40,036 nt of DNA from assembly GCA_016987375.1 (NCBI GenBank), contig PJRA01000361.1, forward strand, positions 258,286 through 298,321, written 5' to 3'. Numbering within the stretch: position 1 is the stretch's first letter; each line of letters starts with the position of its first letter. Shown piece after piece: positions 20,978 to 32,614 of the stretch. The notes beneath the pieces were generated by a model. The model saw only the letters and a list, made by a program, of their open reading frames with translations. It was not told the origin of the DNA and searched no databases. This DNA comes from Brachionus koreanus. Lineage: Eukaryota; Rotifera; Eurotatoria; Ploima; Brachionidae. The position numbers and the translations under genes are program-made.

Positions 20978-21966
20978 ATTTTTTTGACCATGGTTAATTT
21001 TTAACTTTTTTTCATAATTCTAATTAAATAATATAAAAGTATTAATGTTAGTATTTAAAAAATTTATCTGGAAATTTCAATCTCAGCACTTTTTAAAAAA
21101 TTAATAAAAAATGGCCTTTAAAAATTATCAAAAATTTGATTATTCCATCTTGAATACTTAAATAGGGATTCCAAATGAAAATATTTTTTTATTAATCATA
21201 AAAATAATAGAATTTTATCCTACTTCACTATCCATTTGAGTTATTAAAATAATATAATATTCAAATCTATATCCAAATGTAAAGAAAAACTAAATTGTCA
21301 TTAATCGGTCAAAAAAGCATTTTGTCAGATTAGAAATTGTTGAAGATGAAATAAAAGACAAGAAATTTTTGAGTATTAAAATCGTGAATTTTGTGAGAAA
21401 TAAATAATTATAAAAACAGATAGAACAGGGCTTCTTCTTTTGTTGAAGCGCTCTGAATGTAAAGTTTATAGATACTTATGCAAATTATTGATTTTTGCAA
21501 AAAATTATCAATAATTTTTTCTCATCGAGGAATATATTTAATGAAAAAATCGCTTAAATTAAAATGATTTGACAAATTTTGATATTCAACGATGCATGGC
21601 ATTGTGAAATATCATAAAAAAATTCCATACAAATAATAAAAATTAAAATAAATTTAAATTTAATTTAATTTGGACACATTTTTTTAAAAAAATATTCTGT
21701 CTAATATCAAATTTTTGTAATTTTCTTGAAATTAAAATCAAATCAAGATAATCTAAAAAAAGGCAAGCAAAATTGTTTGTGTAAAAAGCCATATTTTGTT
21801 TGCATTCCAGTCAACCAAGAGAGTAGAAGCTTTTTTCAACATTTTCCCATTTTTGCTCAACAAAATTACAAACATAAACACAATCATCAATTGAAAAGTG
21901 CAAACATTCTGCATGTGTCACTCTGCCAAAAGTAAGCGTAGAAGATTTTTTGGCTTCGAGGTCAAA
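20978..21966. other. A/T-rich intergenic DNA
   Basis: It holds the likely 3' UTR of the peptide gene with AATAAA at 21103-21108. No other feature is recognised. Confidence 0.45.
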
Positions 21967-21968
21967 TA

Positions 21969-23061
21969 ACGGGTGAGGCATAAGTAAATAGACAAAAGTT
22001 AAGTTTACTTTCCCGATTAGGAAAATGATCAGGTGATCTAATATATATATATAAATATATATTTAAACTAGTAACCATTAGCTATAATATTGGAAAAATT
22101 TTTTTTTAAAATGCCACTTTCTGTGACTGAACGAGAGAATTTTCGAAAAGTAGTCAAAAATATGATTTCACAAATGAAAAAATCTGACTTTGTCGCGCAC
22201 TATACAAAGCAAGGAATTGATTGAATTGTAAAAGTACCATATATAATACAATCAACCGTATTCAAAATGGAGGGCCGACAAAAGACAATAAGACAACGGG
22301 TCGTCCAACTACCTGGACAGCTGCAAGGAAGAAAAAACTGAAAAGATTGACCAATAACCGAACTGGAGTGAGTCAAAGACGTCTAGCTAGGAAATTTTCT
22401 GTCCACCAAAGAACAGTTGGTCGGTATATAATAATGATGGGTATATAAAAATGGGTATATAATATAGTGTCGTACAGCATGAGAAAGCCAAGAAATTGAG
22501 TAAAATACTTTCAAATATGCTATATCGTTCACCATGTTCACTTATTTTGGATGACGAAAAATACTTTACTTTTTCGGGAGGCAACATGCCGGGAAATGCT
22601 GGATATTACACAAATGACAAGTCTACTAGTCCGGACAAGTTGGCTTTGCTGGAAAAGAGAAGTTTCCAAAGTAGGTGTTGGTTTGGATAGCCATATCCGA
22701 TCGAGGAATGTCAAAGCCACTTTTTCGACCATTAAAGTAGGTAGCCATCAATTCCGATATCTATATCGACGAATGCTTGAATAAACGACTTCTTCCATTT
22801 ATACAAAAGTATCATCGAGACCTTGCCTATGTTTTTTGCCTGACTTAGCATCTGCTCACTATTCAAGGGAGTGCATTACATGGATGGTCAAAGCAAAGCT
22901 CAGAAAAATCGGCAACGTTGGAGTTTTTTCTTTATTTAAAAATCTTAATTCTATTAAAAAATAAATTCTTTCCCTTATAAAAAAAACCATAACTTTATAT
23001 CATTTTTAATTTTTCAGTTATTCACTTTTAATTTTTGTCCATTTACTTATGCCTCACCCGT
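21969..23061 (+). mobile_element. Tc1/mariner-type DNA transposon (1,093 bp), inactive
   Basis: Terminal inverted repeats begin ACGGGTGAGGCATAAGTAAA at the left and have the same 20 bases at the right on the minus strand, continuing with one mismatch through GACAAAA. A TA dinucleotide flanks each end (21967-21968 and 23062-23063), the target duplication of this superfamily. The transposase inside is broken. The good repeats suggest a moderately young copy that could only be moved by a transposase made elsewhere. Confidence 0.9.
22111..22935 (+). pseudogene. Broken Tc1/mariner transposase
   Basis: It starts MPLSVTERENFRKVV at 22111. A helix-turn-helix region follows (about 22,260-22,440, GVSQRRLARKFSVHQRTVGR), with a GRPTTW hinge before it. 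The catalytic core is in pieces: LILDDEKYFTFSGG with the first Asp (about 22,535-22,580), KVGVWIAISDRGMSKPLF-like sequence in another frame, YIDECLNKRLLPF, and FWPDLASAHYS with the second Asp near 22,850. An early TGA (22222-22224), further stops and at least two frame changes disable it. The third catalytic position and the C-terminus are lost after ITWMVKAKLRKIGN. Confidence 0.85.
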
Positions 23062-23063
23062 TA

Positions 23064-24712
23064 ATAAAAGTAATTATAAGCACTATTATGAAGAATGTGA
23101 AAAAACTCTTCAAACTTAGTAGAATTGAAATTTGGACAAATTTGGCTATAGTGCATTTTGCATAGACTTTGCACATCATTAGCAGACTTTGACTTTTGGT
23201 GCAACTAAGTATCTTGCAGTCTAATTAAAAACCTTCCAACAAAAAGTTTTTAGCTTTTTTAGCATTAATTTTTGTTCTGTTTTCTTATTTTGTACCAAAT
23301 TTCACAAAACCCACAATGCCACGATGGTTTATCAGACAGCCAGTCTTGAAAGAATACGCCTTCATGTAAAAAAAAATAGTCGCTAATTGCATATTTTTAT
23401 GAATGAAATTCAAAACGTGGTAATCCAAGATTAAGCAAATAAATTTTAGATTCAAACAAATTTGTTAAACGATAAGCCAAAATTAAATTTCAAGTAGATT
23501 AGCAGCTTTAAATAATAAATAATTTAATAAGTAACTAAACAAAATAAACATAGAATTTTTTTTTATTTAATTTGTAATTAATCTTTCAAAATAAATTTAT
23601 AGAATAAAATAGAGCTAATTTTTTTTTTTAAACAATGTTATTTAAATCAATCAACAATTTGCTCAACCTATTCATAAAATAATTTTTCTAATTTAATAAC
23701 TAATTTATTTCTCTATAATGCTCAAACTAAACACCAAGTTTCAACAATATTCATTTTCATTTTTCTAATTTATTCGAAACAACTATCATTCTCATAAACA
23801 AGATTATCATTAAGTAAAAATTGATTTATTCAATTCATGATCTTTTGGAAATTCTTTATTTTATTCGGCAACAAAATGCCTAATTCATTAAACAATTCTT
23901 AATCGATGCTTCTATTTTAACATAGAAAAATTTTGAATTAGAAAAAAAAATGCTCGAGTATAAATATAAACGCTTTTAGTTTAAGTGTTTAATTAACAAA
24001 AAAAAAACTTGAAAAAAAAATTATTTATGTATTTCTAAAAGTATTTTTTCATCGAACACAATTTTTTTTTTTGATTAATTTTGGCAAAATTAAATTTTTA
24101 ATATCATAAAATCAGGAATGCTTAAATACCCGAAAACATTAAAAAGAAAAAAAAATTTTCATAAAAATAAATAAAAATGTCTTTGATTGTGTTTTCTCTG
24201 CTTCTGTTTGTCTTTCAAAATTTGGTCCAAGATCATTTACGCTTGATACATCATAATGAATGCCTTTGAAAAAATAAAAATAAAAATTAAAGCCAAACTA
24301 AATCAAAGATCAAATTAGCTTGTGTGTGTTTTTTTTTAAGAAATCACCGCTCAGAGGTTCAGAGGAACTAATAGTCTATTCGATTAGTAAGCCGAGTGAG
24401 TGAAAAACGTGAACAGAAAATGCAAGTGAAAGTCAACATTTATTTTTAACTCTCAAGAACAATTCCTAACTAAAATAAATGCAAGAGAATATAGATATAT
24501 GGTAAAGATAAGCAAGTAGTAACTGGGTATGTCTTTTGGACAGTTAAAGATCGGATAGACCATACAGCTAATAAATAATTACTTTGATCGCCTAGTGTAA
24601 TCTGATTGTCAGAACCCTACGCTTAAGTGATCGAAGAATTGATTAGGTATAAAACCTTACGTATTTTGTTAAATTAATCAATTATTTAAAAAAAATATAG
24701 ATTAAATAAATT
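23064..24712. other. A/T-rich DNA downstream of the PTBP exons
   Basis: I looked here on the minus strand for the RRM3 and RRM4 exons expected after 24728 and saw none. No other gene is recognised. Confidence 0.4.
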
Positions 24713-24727
24713 TTATTTTAGTCTTAC

Positions 24728-26711
24728 ATCTTCGTTAATGTTTTGCAAAAATGGTAGAATGTACTGTCCATTAGAAACTGGCTGGCCTACTTGAATTTGT
24801 TGTGAAGGAGTTGATAGCTGACTTGGAACAGGCTGAGTTTGATTGTTCGATGCGGCTTGTGTCGTTCCACTAGCAGGATTAGAGGTCTGTGTGGGAGATG
24901 TCATACTGTAGGCCAACTGAGGGTTTAATAGTTGCGGACTCGTTGTCGATGGCTGCAATAGTGTTGGTGTTTGGGCTAGGACTGCTTGTTGTGCTTGAAA
25001 AAAATTGATTTAAAATTTTGTCTAAAAAAATTTTTTTATTTTTTATTTATTTTAACAAAAAAAGAAAATTTTTTAAAATTATGTGTAATTAGAACAGTTA
25101 ATGGTGAAAACAAGTTTGAAAGAAAACAAGTGTTGTAGTTCTCTAAATAAATACATCACCGACTCGAGCCAATTTCTATGTCTATAGTTTCACAGTGCAG
25201 TACTAGGATCTCATGCGTTTAGCAAGACACTAGTATTTAACACTGTGTAAAATATTAGACGACTCTCTCTCTATTTTTTTAGAAGACATGAAGCACTTAT
25301 AATTTAGCATTTATTGTTATTTTTGTTATTAGCGGCCACTTATTAATAAAGTCATTGTATAATTAAGTTTTATTATTATTTTGTGTTATAGCCGCGAACC
25401 ACCAGATCCTAACAGATCCGAAACAAAAAAAAATTTATATATATAAGGTTTATAACACTCCTTATAAGCAAAGGATCAAACTCTCCAAGTCTTAGTTTTA
25501 AATGCGTCATCAAGACTCGATTTTAAAGTAAAAAATAAAAAATAATTTTTTTGATTAATGCATTTGGGTGCAGCAGCAGCAAGATAAAGATTAAGACTTA
25601 GAAATGAATTTAATATTTAATTTTAGGTGGGAAAAAAAAATGTTGATAATTACGTAAATATTTGCCAGCAATCATAAACGGATGTGGAGTGGGTGCGGCA
25701 GCTGCAGCTGCAGCGGCAATTTGATATCCGGCCGGTAGAGCAATTGGGCCACCAAAGCCAGCCATAGACAGCTGCAAATGTGTGTTGAGAATTCCGCCCG
25801 GTCCCAAAGCCAAATGCTCGGGCATGTCTCCGGCAGGCAGCAGCGGATTTGTATAGTCTCTACTCTTTTCATTATTGTACTTGACATTCAGTGTGTTCAA
25901 TTTGGAATAGTCTATGTGTAGTGTGCAGCATGACGAGTATATATTGTGGCCATGTAGGGCGTTTTTGGCGGCTTGGGCGCATCCGGCGTCTTTCATTTGA
26001 ATGAGTGCTTGAAATTTTTCATTTTTTGTGAACGTGATTATTTTTAAAACGGGACCAAAACGCGAAAAAATTTGATAAATAGCATCTAACGAAACTCCGT
26101 AGAGCATATTTTGAATCATGGCCCGCAATACAGTGTTCTGTCCGCCTGCCTGAGCCGACTTATGCAGCTCTTTGGCCAGGTCCAGTGCGGCCTTGGCCAC
26201 CTGATTATTTGTGTTCGACGGGTCGGTGACTAAATTCTTGTAGTTTGAGTATTGCACAAATATTTGTCTGCCGGTCACTTGAATTGGATTATTGGCAAAA
26301 TAGTTTATCATCGATTGGGCTTCTTCGCACTTTTCGAACTCCAAAAACGCCTGGCATTTGGAGCGCAAATTGAGCACATTTACGATATTGCCGAATATGA
26401 GGCCGAATTGGATTACTTCGACCTCGGTTATTTGCGGCGGTATGTTTCGTATGTGAACCACTTTGGATGGCTGTGACCGCTGGGTCTTTGCCTTTTTGGC
26501 CTCGGGCCGCTCGCCCAGCTGATTGTACTGCACGGGCGAAAAGCCCGCGTTGCCTGTCGACGAGGACGGCGACGACGACGATTGACTACTGGTCATGCTC
26601 GGATTAGCTTCGCTTTCACTCGAATCCTCAAGACCTCTCTGATAACACATAAAATAAAACATTTAGAGCTAAAACGCTTTTATTTATTTAGTTTCAATTC
26701 ATTACCTTCAT
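24728..26711 (-). CDS. Polypyrimidine tract-binding protein homologue (RRM1-RRM2 part)
   Basis: Three exons are inferred: 26706-26711 (ATG AAG), 25654-26638 and 24728-24993, with introns of 67 and 660 nt and matching phases. The start reads MKRGLEDSSESEANPS, resembling the KRGSDE start of PTBP1. RRM1 lies at about residues 60-134 (KVVHIRNIPPQITEVEVI), RRM2 at about 171-247 (LDAIYQIFSRFGPVLKIITF, CCTLHIDYSKLNTLNVKYNN), followed by the family hallmark NEKSRDYT. A linker with eight alanines, then a Gln/Ser/Thr/Pro-rich stretch, ends in YILPFLQNINED at a consensus donor (GTAAGA), where RRM3 begins in PTBP. If unspliced, a stop follows four codons later at 24713. PTBPs bind CU-rich RNA in the nucleus and control splicing. 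RRM3 and RRM4 are not seen in the window. The main exon is visibly richer in G+C than its surroundings. Confidence 0.85.
24994..25653 (-). other. PTBP intron (660 nt)
   Basis: The donor GTAATT is on the minus strand at 25653 and the acceptor TTTTTTTCAAG ends at 24994. The intron contains the hairpin at 25188-25251. If unspliced, the upstream frame reads on to a stop at 25610, giving an alternative C-terminus. Confidence 0.6.
25188..25251. ncRNA. Candidate microRNA-like hairpin
   Basis: CACAGTG (25191-25197) pairs with CACTGTG (25241-25247). AGTACTAG (25199-25206) pairs with CTAGTATT (25230-25237) with one G-T pair. TCT (25209-25211) pairs with AGA (25225-25227), leaving a loop of about 13 nt. 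Small mismatches separate the blocks, as in a pre-miRNA of about 62 nt. It sits in an intron of the PTBP gene and could be read from either strand. No known miRNA family is claimed. Confidence 0.35.
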
Positions 26712-27600
26712 ACTTCTTATTTGAATGTTGAGACGGAAAAAAGTTTCAATTGTTCGATAGGTAAATATTTATGAGAGCACTAGTTCTAGCATTTGATACC
26801 TTCAACAAAACCAACAATAGTGAGAGTCGATTCTAAACTCTTAAACAAACAATTGTGAATCGATTAAGAAGCTTTTTCTTTTTCTCTTAAATTTAATCCT
26901 TCTCTCTTCCGTTCACTTTGAATAAGTATTTTTTTTTTCTATTTACTGTTGTATTATCTTCTCTTAATCTAAACAAAATAAAAATTTTAATTTTTTTTTT
27001 TTTTTTTATATTAATTTTGTCTATTTAGAATTTTGGCCAGATTATACAAGAATGTGGTTGTTCTGTTCAAGAACTAATCTTTATATCGTTATCAAATTGA
27101 TTGAGATAATTCAAAAAGAATTATAGCTAACAATTGATAAGCCATTGAAATTATTATCTTAGTCTAAAAGCCTTTTGTCGACTAGCTTGATTTATTAAGC
27201 AAAGCTAGATCAATAAATCATTTGGCTTTAGCGAGCGAGCTCTATTTGAGCTCCTAGGTGTAGCCATAAAGGTGTGGTCTCGAAATATTTGTCATTAACA
27301 TGCCAAATACTTTTTAGTTTATTGTTTTTTGTTTATCTAAGTAAACTAACCCAAATTCGCACAAAAATATGCTCTTATTTCCGTGTTTGTTCAACGAATA
27401 GCACTTGAATAACACTGATTCTTGGTCATCATAACATCATAGACCTAATTTTGTCGTCGATTAAAATTCTTCTAGAGAATACTTAGCAAATTTAGCAAAT
27501 CACGTACGGATTACTGTTGGCTTAAGCACGACTTATCTGCCCTCAATAAAATTTATTAATTAGAAAAAAACCTAAGTCTTAAATGGGTCGATGTCTCATC
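26712..27600 (-). promoter_or_regulatory. 5' flank of the PTBP gene
   Basis: This lies upstream of the two-codon first coding exon and should hold the 5' UTR and promoter. Pyrimidine-rich stretches on both strands and a mixed-composition patch at 27,040-27,560 stand out from the A/T background. No specific factor site can be supported. Confidence 0.3.
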
Positions 27601-28200
27601 AATGTTGTAAAGAAAACATATTCAATTCTTTTGGATTTAAATCATTTAATTAATTTTTAAAAAAAAAAAAAATTTTTTTTTCATTTTTTTATTTAGCCGA
27701 TGTCTCATCAATGTAGTGAAAAAAAAAAACAACATATTCATAACAATATAATATATAAAATCATTTAGTTTTAAAAATAAAAATTTTTTTATTTAATTGT
27801 TTAGCCAATTCACACTGAAAAAAATCTAATCTAATTTAATTAATTTTTAAAAATAAAAAAAAATTTTCAAAACTGAAATTTTTTCTGTCTATTAAAATCA
27901 TTTAATTTTAAAGCTTTAAAAAAATTTTCAGTAAAAAAAAAATTTTTTTTTTAACTTATTTGTTTAACACAAACTGAAAAAAAATCTAATCTAATTTTAG
28001 TTGAAAAATAATATGAAATGGATCGATGTCTCATCAATGTTGTAAATAAAAAAAATTTTCAAAACTGAAATTTTTTCTTGTGTATTAAAATCATTTAATT
28101 TTAAAGCTTTAAAAAAATTTTCAGTAAAAAAAAATTTTTTTTTTTAACTTATTTGTTTAACACAAACTGAAAAAAAATCTAATCTAATTTTAATTAATTA
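27580..28200. repeat. Imperfect tandem repeats
   Basis: A block at about 27,859-28,008 recurs 192 bases later at 28,051-28,200, sharing AAAACTGAAATTTTTTC, TTTTAAAGCTTTAAAAAAA and AACACAAACTGAAAAAAAAT. A second word, GATGTCTCATCAATGT, recurs near 27,590, 27,700 and 28,026. This looks like local segmental duplication in non-coding DNA. Confidence 0.8.
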
Positions 28201-30238
28201 AAGTATATTTGTTTTTTAGAGTGTAGAATTAAAATTTTATTTTTATTTTCAAATTAGAAAGAAATGACGCATCGCTTAATTTTATTGCCTATTTTTTTTT
28301 CAAAGTCTAAAATATTTTAATACAATAAAAATAATCTTTTATTTAAAAATATTCATCCAAAGAAAAAAAAAAAATAAAAAAAATGAAATAAAATATATTT
28401 AAATATTAAAAAGATTAACATACTAGCATAGAAATAAATTTCAGGATCAAGATTTCAGGCGGCTTTTAAACGCCAGCTCCGTTGTCAAACTCGATTTTTG
28501 AGAGTTTTCTTATTTTTATGATTGAACAAAAAAATAAAAAAAATTTAAGTATTCACTAAAAACTTTTTTTTTTTTAGAATCGGGTTAATTATCTGTATAG
28601 CACAAAAATTGTAACCTGAAAATAGAAAAACTCGAAAATAATAATTTTTAAGTGAAACCTTAATTTAGTTTGGCGAACACCAAAGAAAACTCTAACAACT
28701 AAATCAACATTTCATTATTTCGTATATTTACTTTTGGAATAACAAGATTGATCCAAAAAAAAATTTATATATATATATATATATAGAAAAAAAAGCTAAC
28801 ATAAAACAACTCAGGTAAGAGCATGAAGATAAAATGCATAAATCTTGTCATAAAACTTGATAATAAGCTAATTTTATGGACTTTAATTAAGCAATTAATA
28901 TATGAGAATAAAATTTAGACATTTCTTAAAATTAGTAATTTTTGTTTTTTCTAATTTAAATTTTTTCTATCTGAGCAATTGATAAAGGACCAAAAACAGG
29001 ACGACAAAACTAGTCTGAATTTTAATTTTGATGAATTATTGAAATTCTCAGGTAGCACAAAACTCATAAATTCCAATTTATCATTTCTTGACATGTTTGA
29101 TTTCTGAATTATTAATCGAAAGAAAACTTTATTGATTTCTCTCGAAATTCAAAGCTTTAAAAAAATATTTGCTCAACTTTTCTAATAAAACTTTAATTAA
29201 CTAATGGAATGGAAGGGAAAATCTGGAATTATTTGTTCTAATAAACTAACACTACGTGCCAATTGCTCAATTGTTGACTTATCATGATCACTAATCAACC
29301 TGATCGACCCTCCACTAGCCTTAGCTTAGACAGTCTATCAACAATCTAATGCCATTTACCTTTAGTTGAAAAAAAAAATCTTGAAATGTTTAATTAGCCT
29401 AGATACATAAAAACAAATTTACCTTTAAATTAGTACTAAATCTAAAATGCTTTATTATCCCCAATGACAATATTATGCTAATCTGGCGAGTCCCCATGCT
29501 TCAACCGAAACCTAATACGGCCCAAATGTCACACACTCTATTTACTTTTCGAATTAAGCTAATTCATTCTTTCTTGTCTTCTCTAGGCCCACAGTGATAA
29601 ATAAAACTCAATGTTTAATGTTTTTTCTTTTAGAAATAGAGAAAATTTTTTTTTTTTTTTTTTCAACAAGTATTTATGTTGCACAAGTGGAATAATTCTG
29701 AGTTTTTAATAAAAAAAAAATTCAAAAGGAAGACTTTTTGTTGCCGGATTTTGTTGGTTCAGTTTTAAATTAATTGAAACCAAATAAGACTTAATCAAAA
29801 ATCGAGTCGGTTTCAATTCGCCAATGTTTGCTCTTTCGTTGTTATTCTTGTCAATCTACTCGACAAATAAACTTAAAATTAGCAAATTGTTTGCTTATGT
29901 TCTTTGTTCGATCGGAAAATTTTTCCGTAAGCGGATAAAATTTCACTAGGCCCAAAATTTGTTTGCTAAATGAATATAGCCAAATTTTGTCTTTATTCAT
30001 AGCCATTTTGTTTTTTTTCATTTTTTTTTTCTTTCATTTAACAGACAAAATTTAAAAATAAATATAAATTTTTTTTATGTTTAACTTAAAATCAAATTTA
30101 TTTAGTTTGCTAAAGCCTTAAAAAATTTTTTTTTTCAATAAAAAAAAAAATTCTGCTCCTCTTTTTTCTATTTAAAAGTTCAATTTTTAAAAAAAAACAA
30201 AACTAATTAATTAATTTATTTAAAAGTAATTCTTTTGA
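28201..30238. other. A/T-rich intergenic DNA
   Basis: No gene is recognised. It includes a (TA)n stretch near 28,770. A poly(A) signal for the CZIB gene (plus TTTATT, 30215-30220) is at its right end. Confidence 0.45.
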
Positions 30239-30771
30239 TTAAACTTTGACAAATTGGTGCTCCAAGTCATACACACCGACACTGCACTTGGCTTTTTCAT
30301 CGTACTCGGCCCATTCGAGTTCCTTTAGATCCACTTCAAACTTGGTGCCTGACTCTTCGCCCTCAGCGAGCCAACCAGCCAAAAATTGACACTCAACAGG
30401 CATGTATCCGCGGCAATCGAACACCACAATTGTCTTAAAGCTCTCTGAGTCATCGCTGTTATACGGCTTTAGCGTTTCGTGCAAAATGTCTTAGCTAAAG
30501 TATTAGAAACAGTGAATAGACAAGTTTTTTTATCGTTGTTACTTATTGAATTTTCTCGGTGGCAGAGTTTGCACTTGGATACCAAATTGGCGTGGCTGCG
30601 TGTTCCTTTTAGCTCGCTCGACTCCTCTTCAGTCAAATACTGAAAAGTCGGGCTTACCTCACCGCAGCTTTGACACTTGACTTTAAGGTACCAGCGGAAA
30701 TTGTCCGCCTCTGGATGCAGATTGGTCAAGTTCTCCAAAGTACACTTTAACTGCAAACCCATTTTAACCAT
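30239..30771 (-). CDS. CXXC zinc-binding protein homologue (CZIB / C1orf123 family)
   Basis: Two exons, 30543-30771 and 30239-30489, flank a 53-nt intron (GTAACA...GCTAAG), with phase 1 joining to ENSINILHETLKPYN. The 159-residue product equals the family's usual length of about 160. Four zinc ligands are seen as two CxxC pairs: KCQSCGE (about residue 33-36) and KCKLCHRENSI (about 67-70). The end, YDEKAKCSVGVYDLEHQFVK, matches the conserved C-terminus. Family members are small cytosolic beta-sandwich zinc proteins (DUF866/UPF0587) implicated in zinc handling, including as clients of zinc chaperones. The start at 30771 gives MVKMGLQLKC; Met4 is an alternative. Confidence 0.9.
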
Positions 30772-31716
30772 TTTTTAATATAAAATAATTCAATTTGATT
30801 TATAACTTTTTGAGTTTTCTTCAAGTTATTTATTTTTAGCATTTTTTTTTTTCATTCATTGTGCAAAATTTGATTCACAGTTGAACGTGTTTTCTAGCTT
30901 CCTTGTAACAAAAAAAAACTTCCATAATTCTGTTAGATCTTTACCATATTTAATTTTTAATTTTTACAAATTAGACATTTTTTTTAAAATTGCATTAATT
31001 AATTTTTAATCTAAAATTTTTTTATTTATTCCAAAAAAATTTATTTTTATTAGCTTTTTTAATTAAAAAGCGTTTTTCAAAAGCTTATTTTTATGAATTT
31101 ATAATTAAAATTTAAGTGTTTGAATTTTAATGAACACTAATATCCATGATTCTAATTTTTTCCTAAAATAAAATATATCTCATTTCGGATTAATGAAAAG
31201 CGAAAAAAAAAGACAAGAGCAAATATGTTCTTAAAAGCTCTTTCAAAAAGCCCAATATCCTAAGAATAAATACTGATAATAATTTTGTTCTTTGATTTCA
31301 TGGATTTAAGTGCAATCCAAGATAAGTTAAAAATCTGTTAATAAATTAGTTTGAATTAATTTGAACAACTTGTCTTAAAAGAAAAAAAAATACTTGAAAT
31401 TTTGTGACCAGTAAATTATATCGAAAATCAATAGTCTAAATTTTCTCACTTTTAAATTGAATTTTTTTAATGAGAAAAAAAGTATTATTACAATCAGTAT
31501 CATATTTTGAAAATATCAGCAAATTTTTACTTTTTTTTTTAAATTTCAAAACTTAAATTTTTAAAATAGGATTTTAATTTATAAAAATGCATCAAGATTT
31601 AAACGAGCTTTTAAAAAATTTTGATCATTTTTGAAAAATAAAATTTTAATCTAAAATTCTATTCTGCTGAAAGAAAATCTCAGTAAAAAAACATAATTGC
31701 TTAACACCCAATATAT
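30772..31716. other. A/T-rich intergenic DNA
   Basis: It should hold the CZIB promoter. Nothing else is recognised. Confidence 0.45.
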
Positions 31717-31878
31717 AAGTTGAGTCATAAAGCTTAAGGTCATATTATATTTGAAAATAAACTGAATTGAATGCTCTTCAAAATGATATATGTCTAACTC
31801 TTTGATTTTTAATTCTAAAAAATTTTATAAAATTAAAATTTTGAAAGTTTAGTACTGTTATGTCATTATTGGACTACT

Positions 31879-32106
31879 TTAAAAGGGAATCTTCCAGATG
31901 AATGATTTTGCAAACTGATCATTGTGATGAAAAGTGAATCTATCTTCGAGATTATGATAACATAAATCAGTTTTTGGACTTATTTCAATTTGCTCAGCCA
32001 GCCAGTCTAGAAAACAAGACTCTTTGATCAAAAAAGTTATATTGCTTGTTTGGTGTAATTTGCAAATGGCAATAAACTTTGAACTGGTTTCAGAAGGTCT
32101 AGGCAT
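31879..32106 (-). CDS. Unrecognised 75-codon reading frame, perhaps a terminal exon
   Basis: The frame reads ETSSKFIAICKLHQTSNITF, FLDWLAEQIEIS, DLCYHNLEDRFTFHH and KSFIWKIPF, then TAA. Amino-acid composition and codon use look like real protein, unlike chance frames in this A/T-rich DNA. CCTAG|ACC just after the ATG could be a splice acceptor, making this a last exon. It does not resemble a mariner transposase although it lies where the N-terminal part of one would be expected. It could be a host gene end, captured sequence, or another mobile gene. No function is proposed. Confidence 0.3.
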   Translation of the reverse strand: MPRPSETSSKFIAICKLHQTSNITFLIKESCFLDWLAEQIEISPKTDLCYHNLEDRFTFHHNDQFAKSFIWKIPF

Positions 32107-32157
32107 AAATACAAAACTTTATTCGGGACAATTAAATTTCAAGAAAAATATCCTTTT

Positions 32158-32352
32158 TTGGTCAACCAAAAGCTAGATTGGTCTCTTCTAGCTAACGCTA
32201 GACCTCACAGAGCTAGAAGAACAATGGCAAAAAAAGAAGAGATCAAGCTTCTATGGGCCAGATCTTCTTCCTCGGATTATCATCTTTTTCTCTGCATGAG
32301 AGTTTGTATTTGGAAGATTATTTTACAATTACTTTTTCTATTGATAAATTAA
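32158..32352 (+). pseudogene. Mariner transposase C-terminal fragment
   Basis: VNQKLDWSLLANARPHRARRT corresponds to the region around the second catalytic Asp of mariner transposases (usually DNARPH; here the Asp is replaced by Ala). SSSSDYHLF corresponds to the APSDYHLF box near the third. The sequence between them (PHPPYSPDL in the family) is lost. Lys/Glu-rich MAKKEEIKLL lies between. It is short, degenerate and inactive. Confidence 0.75.
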
Positions 32353-32614
32353 AAAAATAAACCCAAAATTTTTTGACTCATAATTTAAATGATTTAAATG
32401 ATCTTATTTTTTTTTTAATTTTGAAATTTAAATTGAGATAAAAATAATTTGTTGATCAAACCAAAAAAATATAAAAATTTTAATTTAATTAATAATTTTC
32501 AATTGTAACCATTATTCAATTAATTTTTTTGGAAAAAAGGAAAAATTTTGGTATTCAAACATGAACGCTTCATCCATCCGAACACCTTGTTTGACATGCT
32601 AGTCGATTCAGTAT

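Larger units (their letters stand above)
31717..32381 (+). mobile_element. Possible footprint of a degenerate mariner element
   Basis: TTGAGTCATAAAGCTT (31720-31735) at the left resembles ATGAGTCAAAAAATTT read on the minus strand from the right end (about 32,382-32,367), 12 of 16 positions. TA dinucleotides lie near both. Between them lie a mariner transposase fragment (32158-32352) and an unrelated minus-strand reading frame. The repeat match is weak, so the limits are tentative. Confidence 0.35.

Noticed and set aside
22387..22732. Minus-strand frames of 64-66 codons
   Set aside because: They are shadows of the mariner transposase remnant.
24994..25653. Read-through C-terminus ...RNYQHFFFPPKIKY of the RRM2 exon as the true end of PTBP
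   Set aside because: The sequence passes a donor site and becomes low-complexity, while splicing to 24993 restores frame with a family-like linker.
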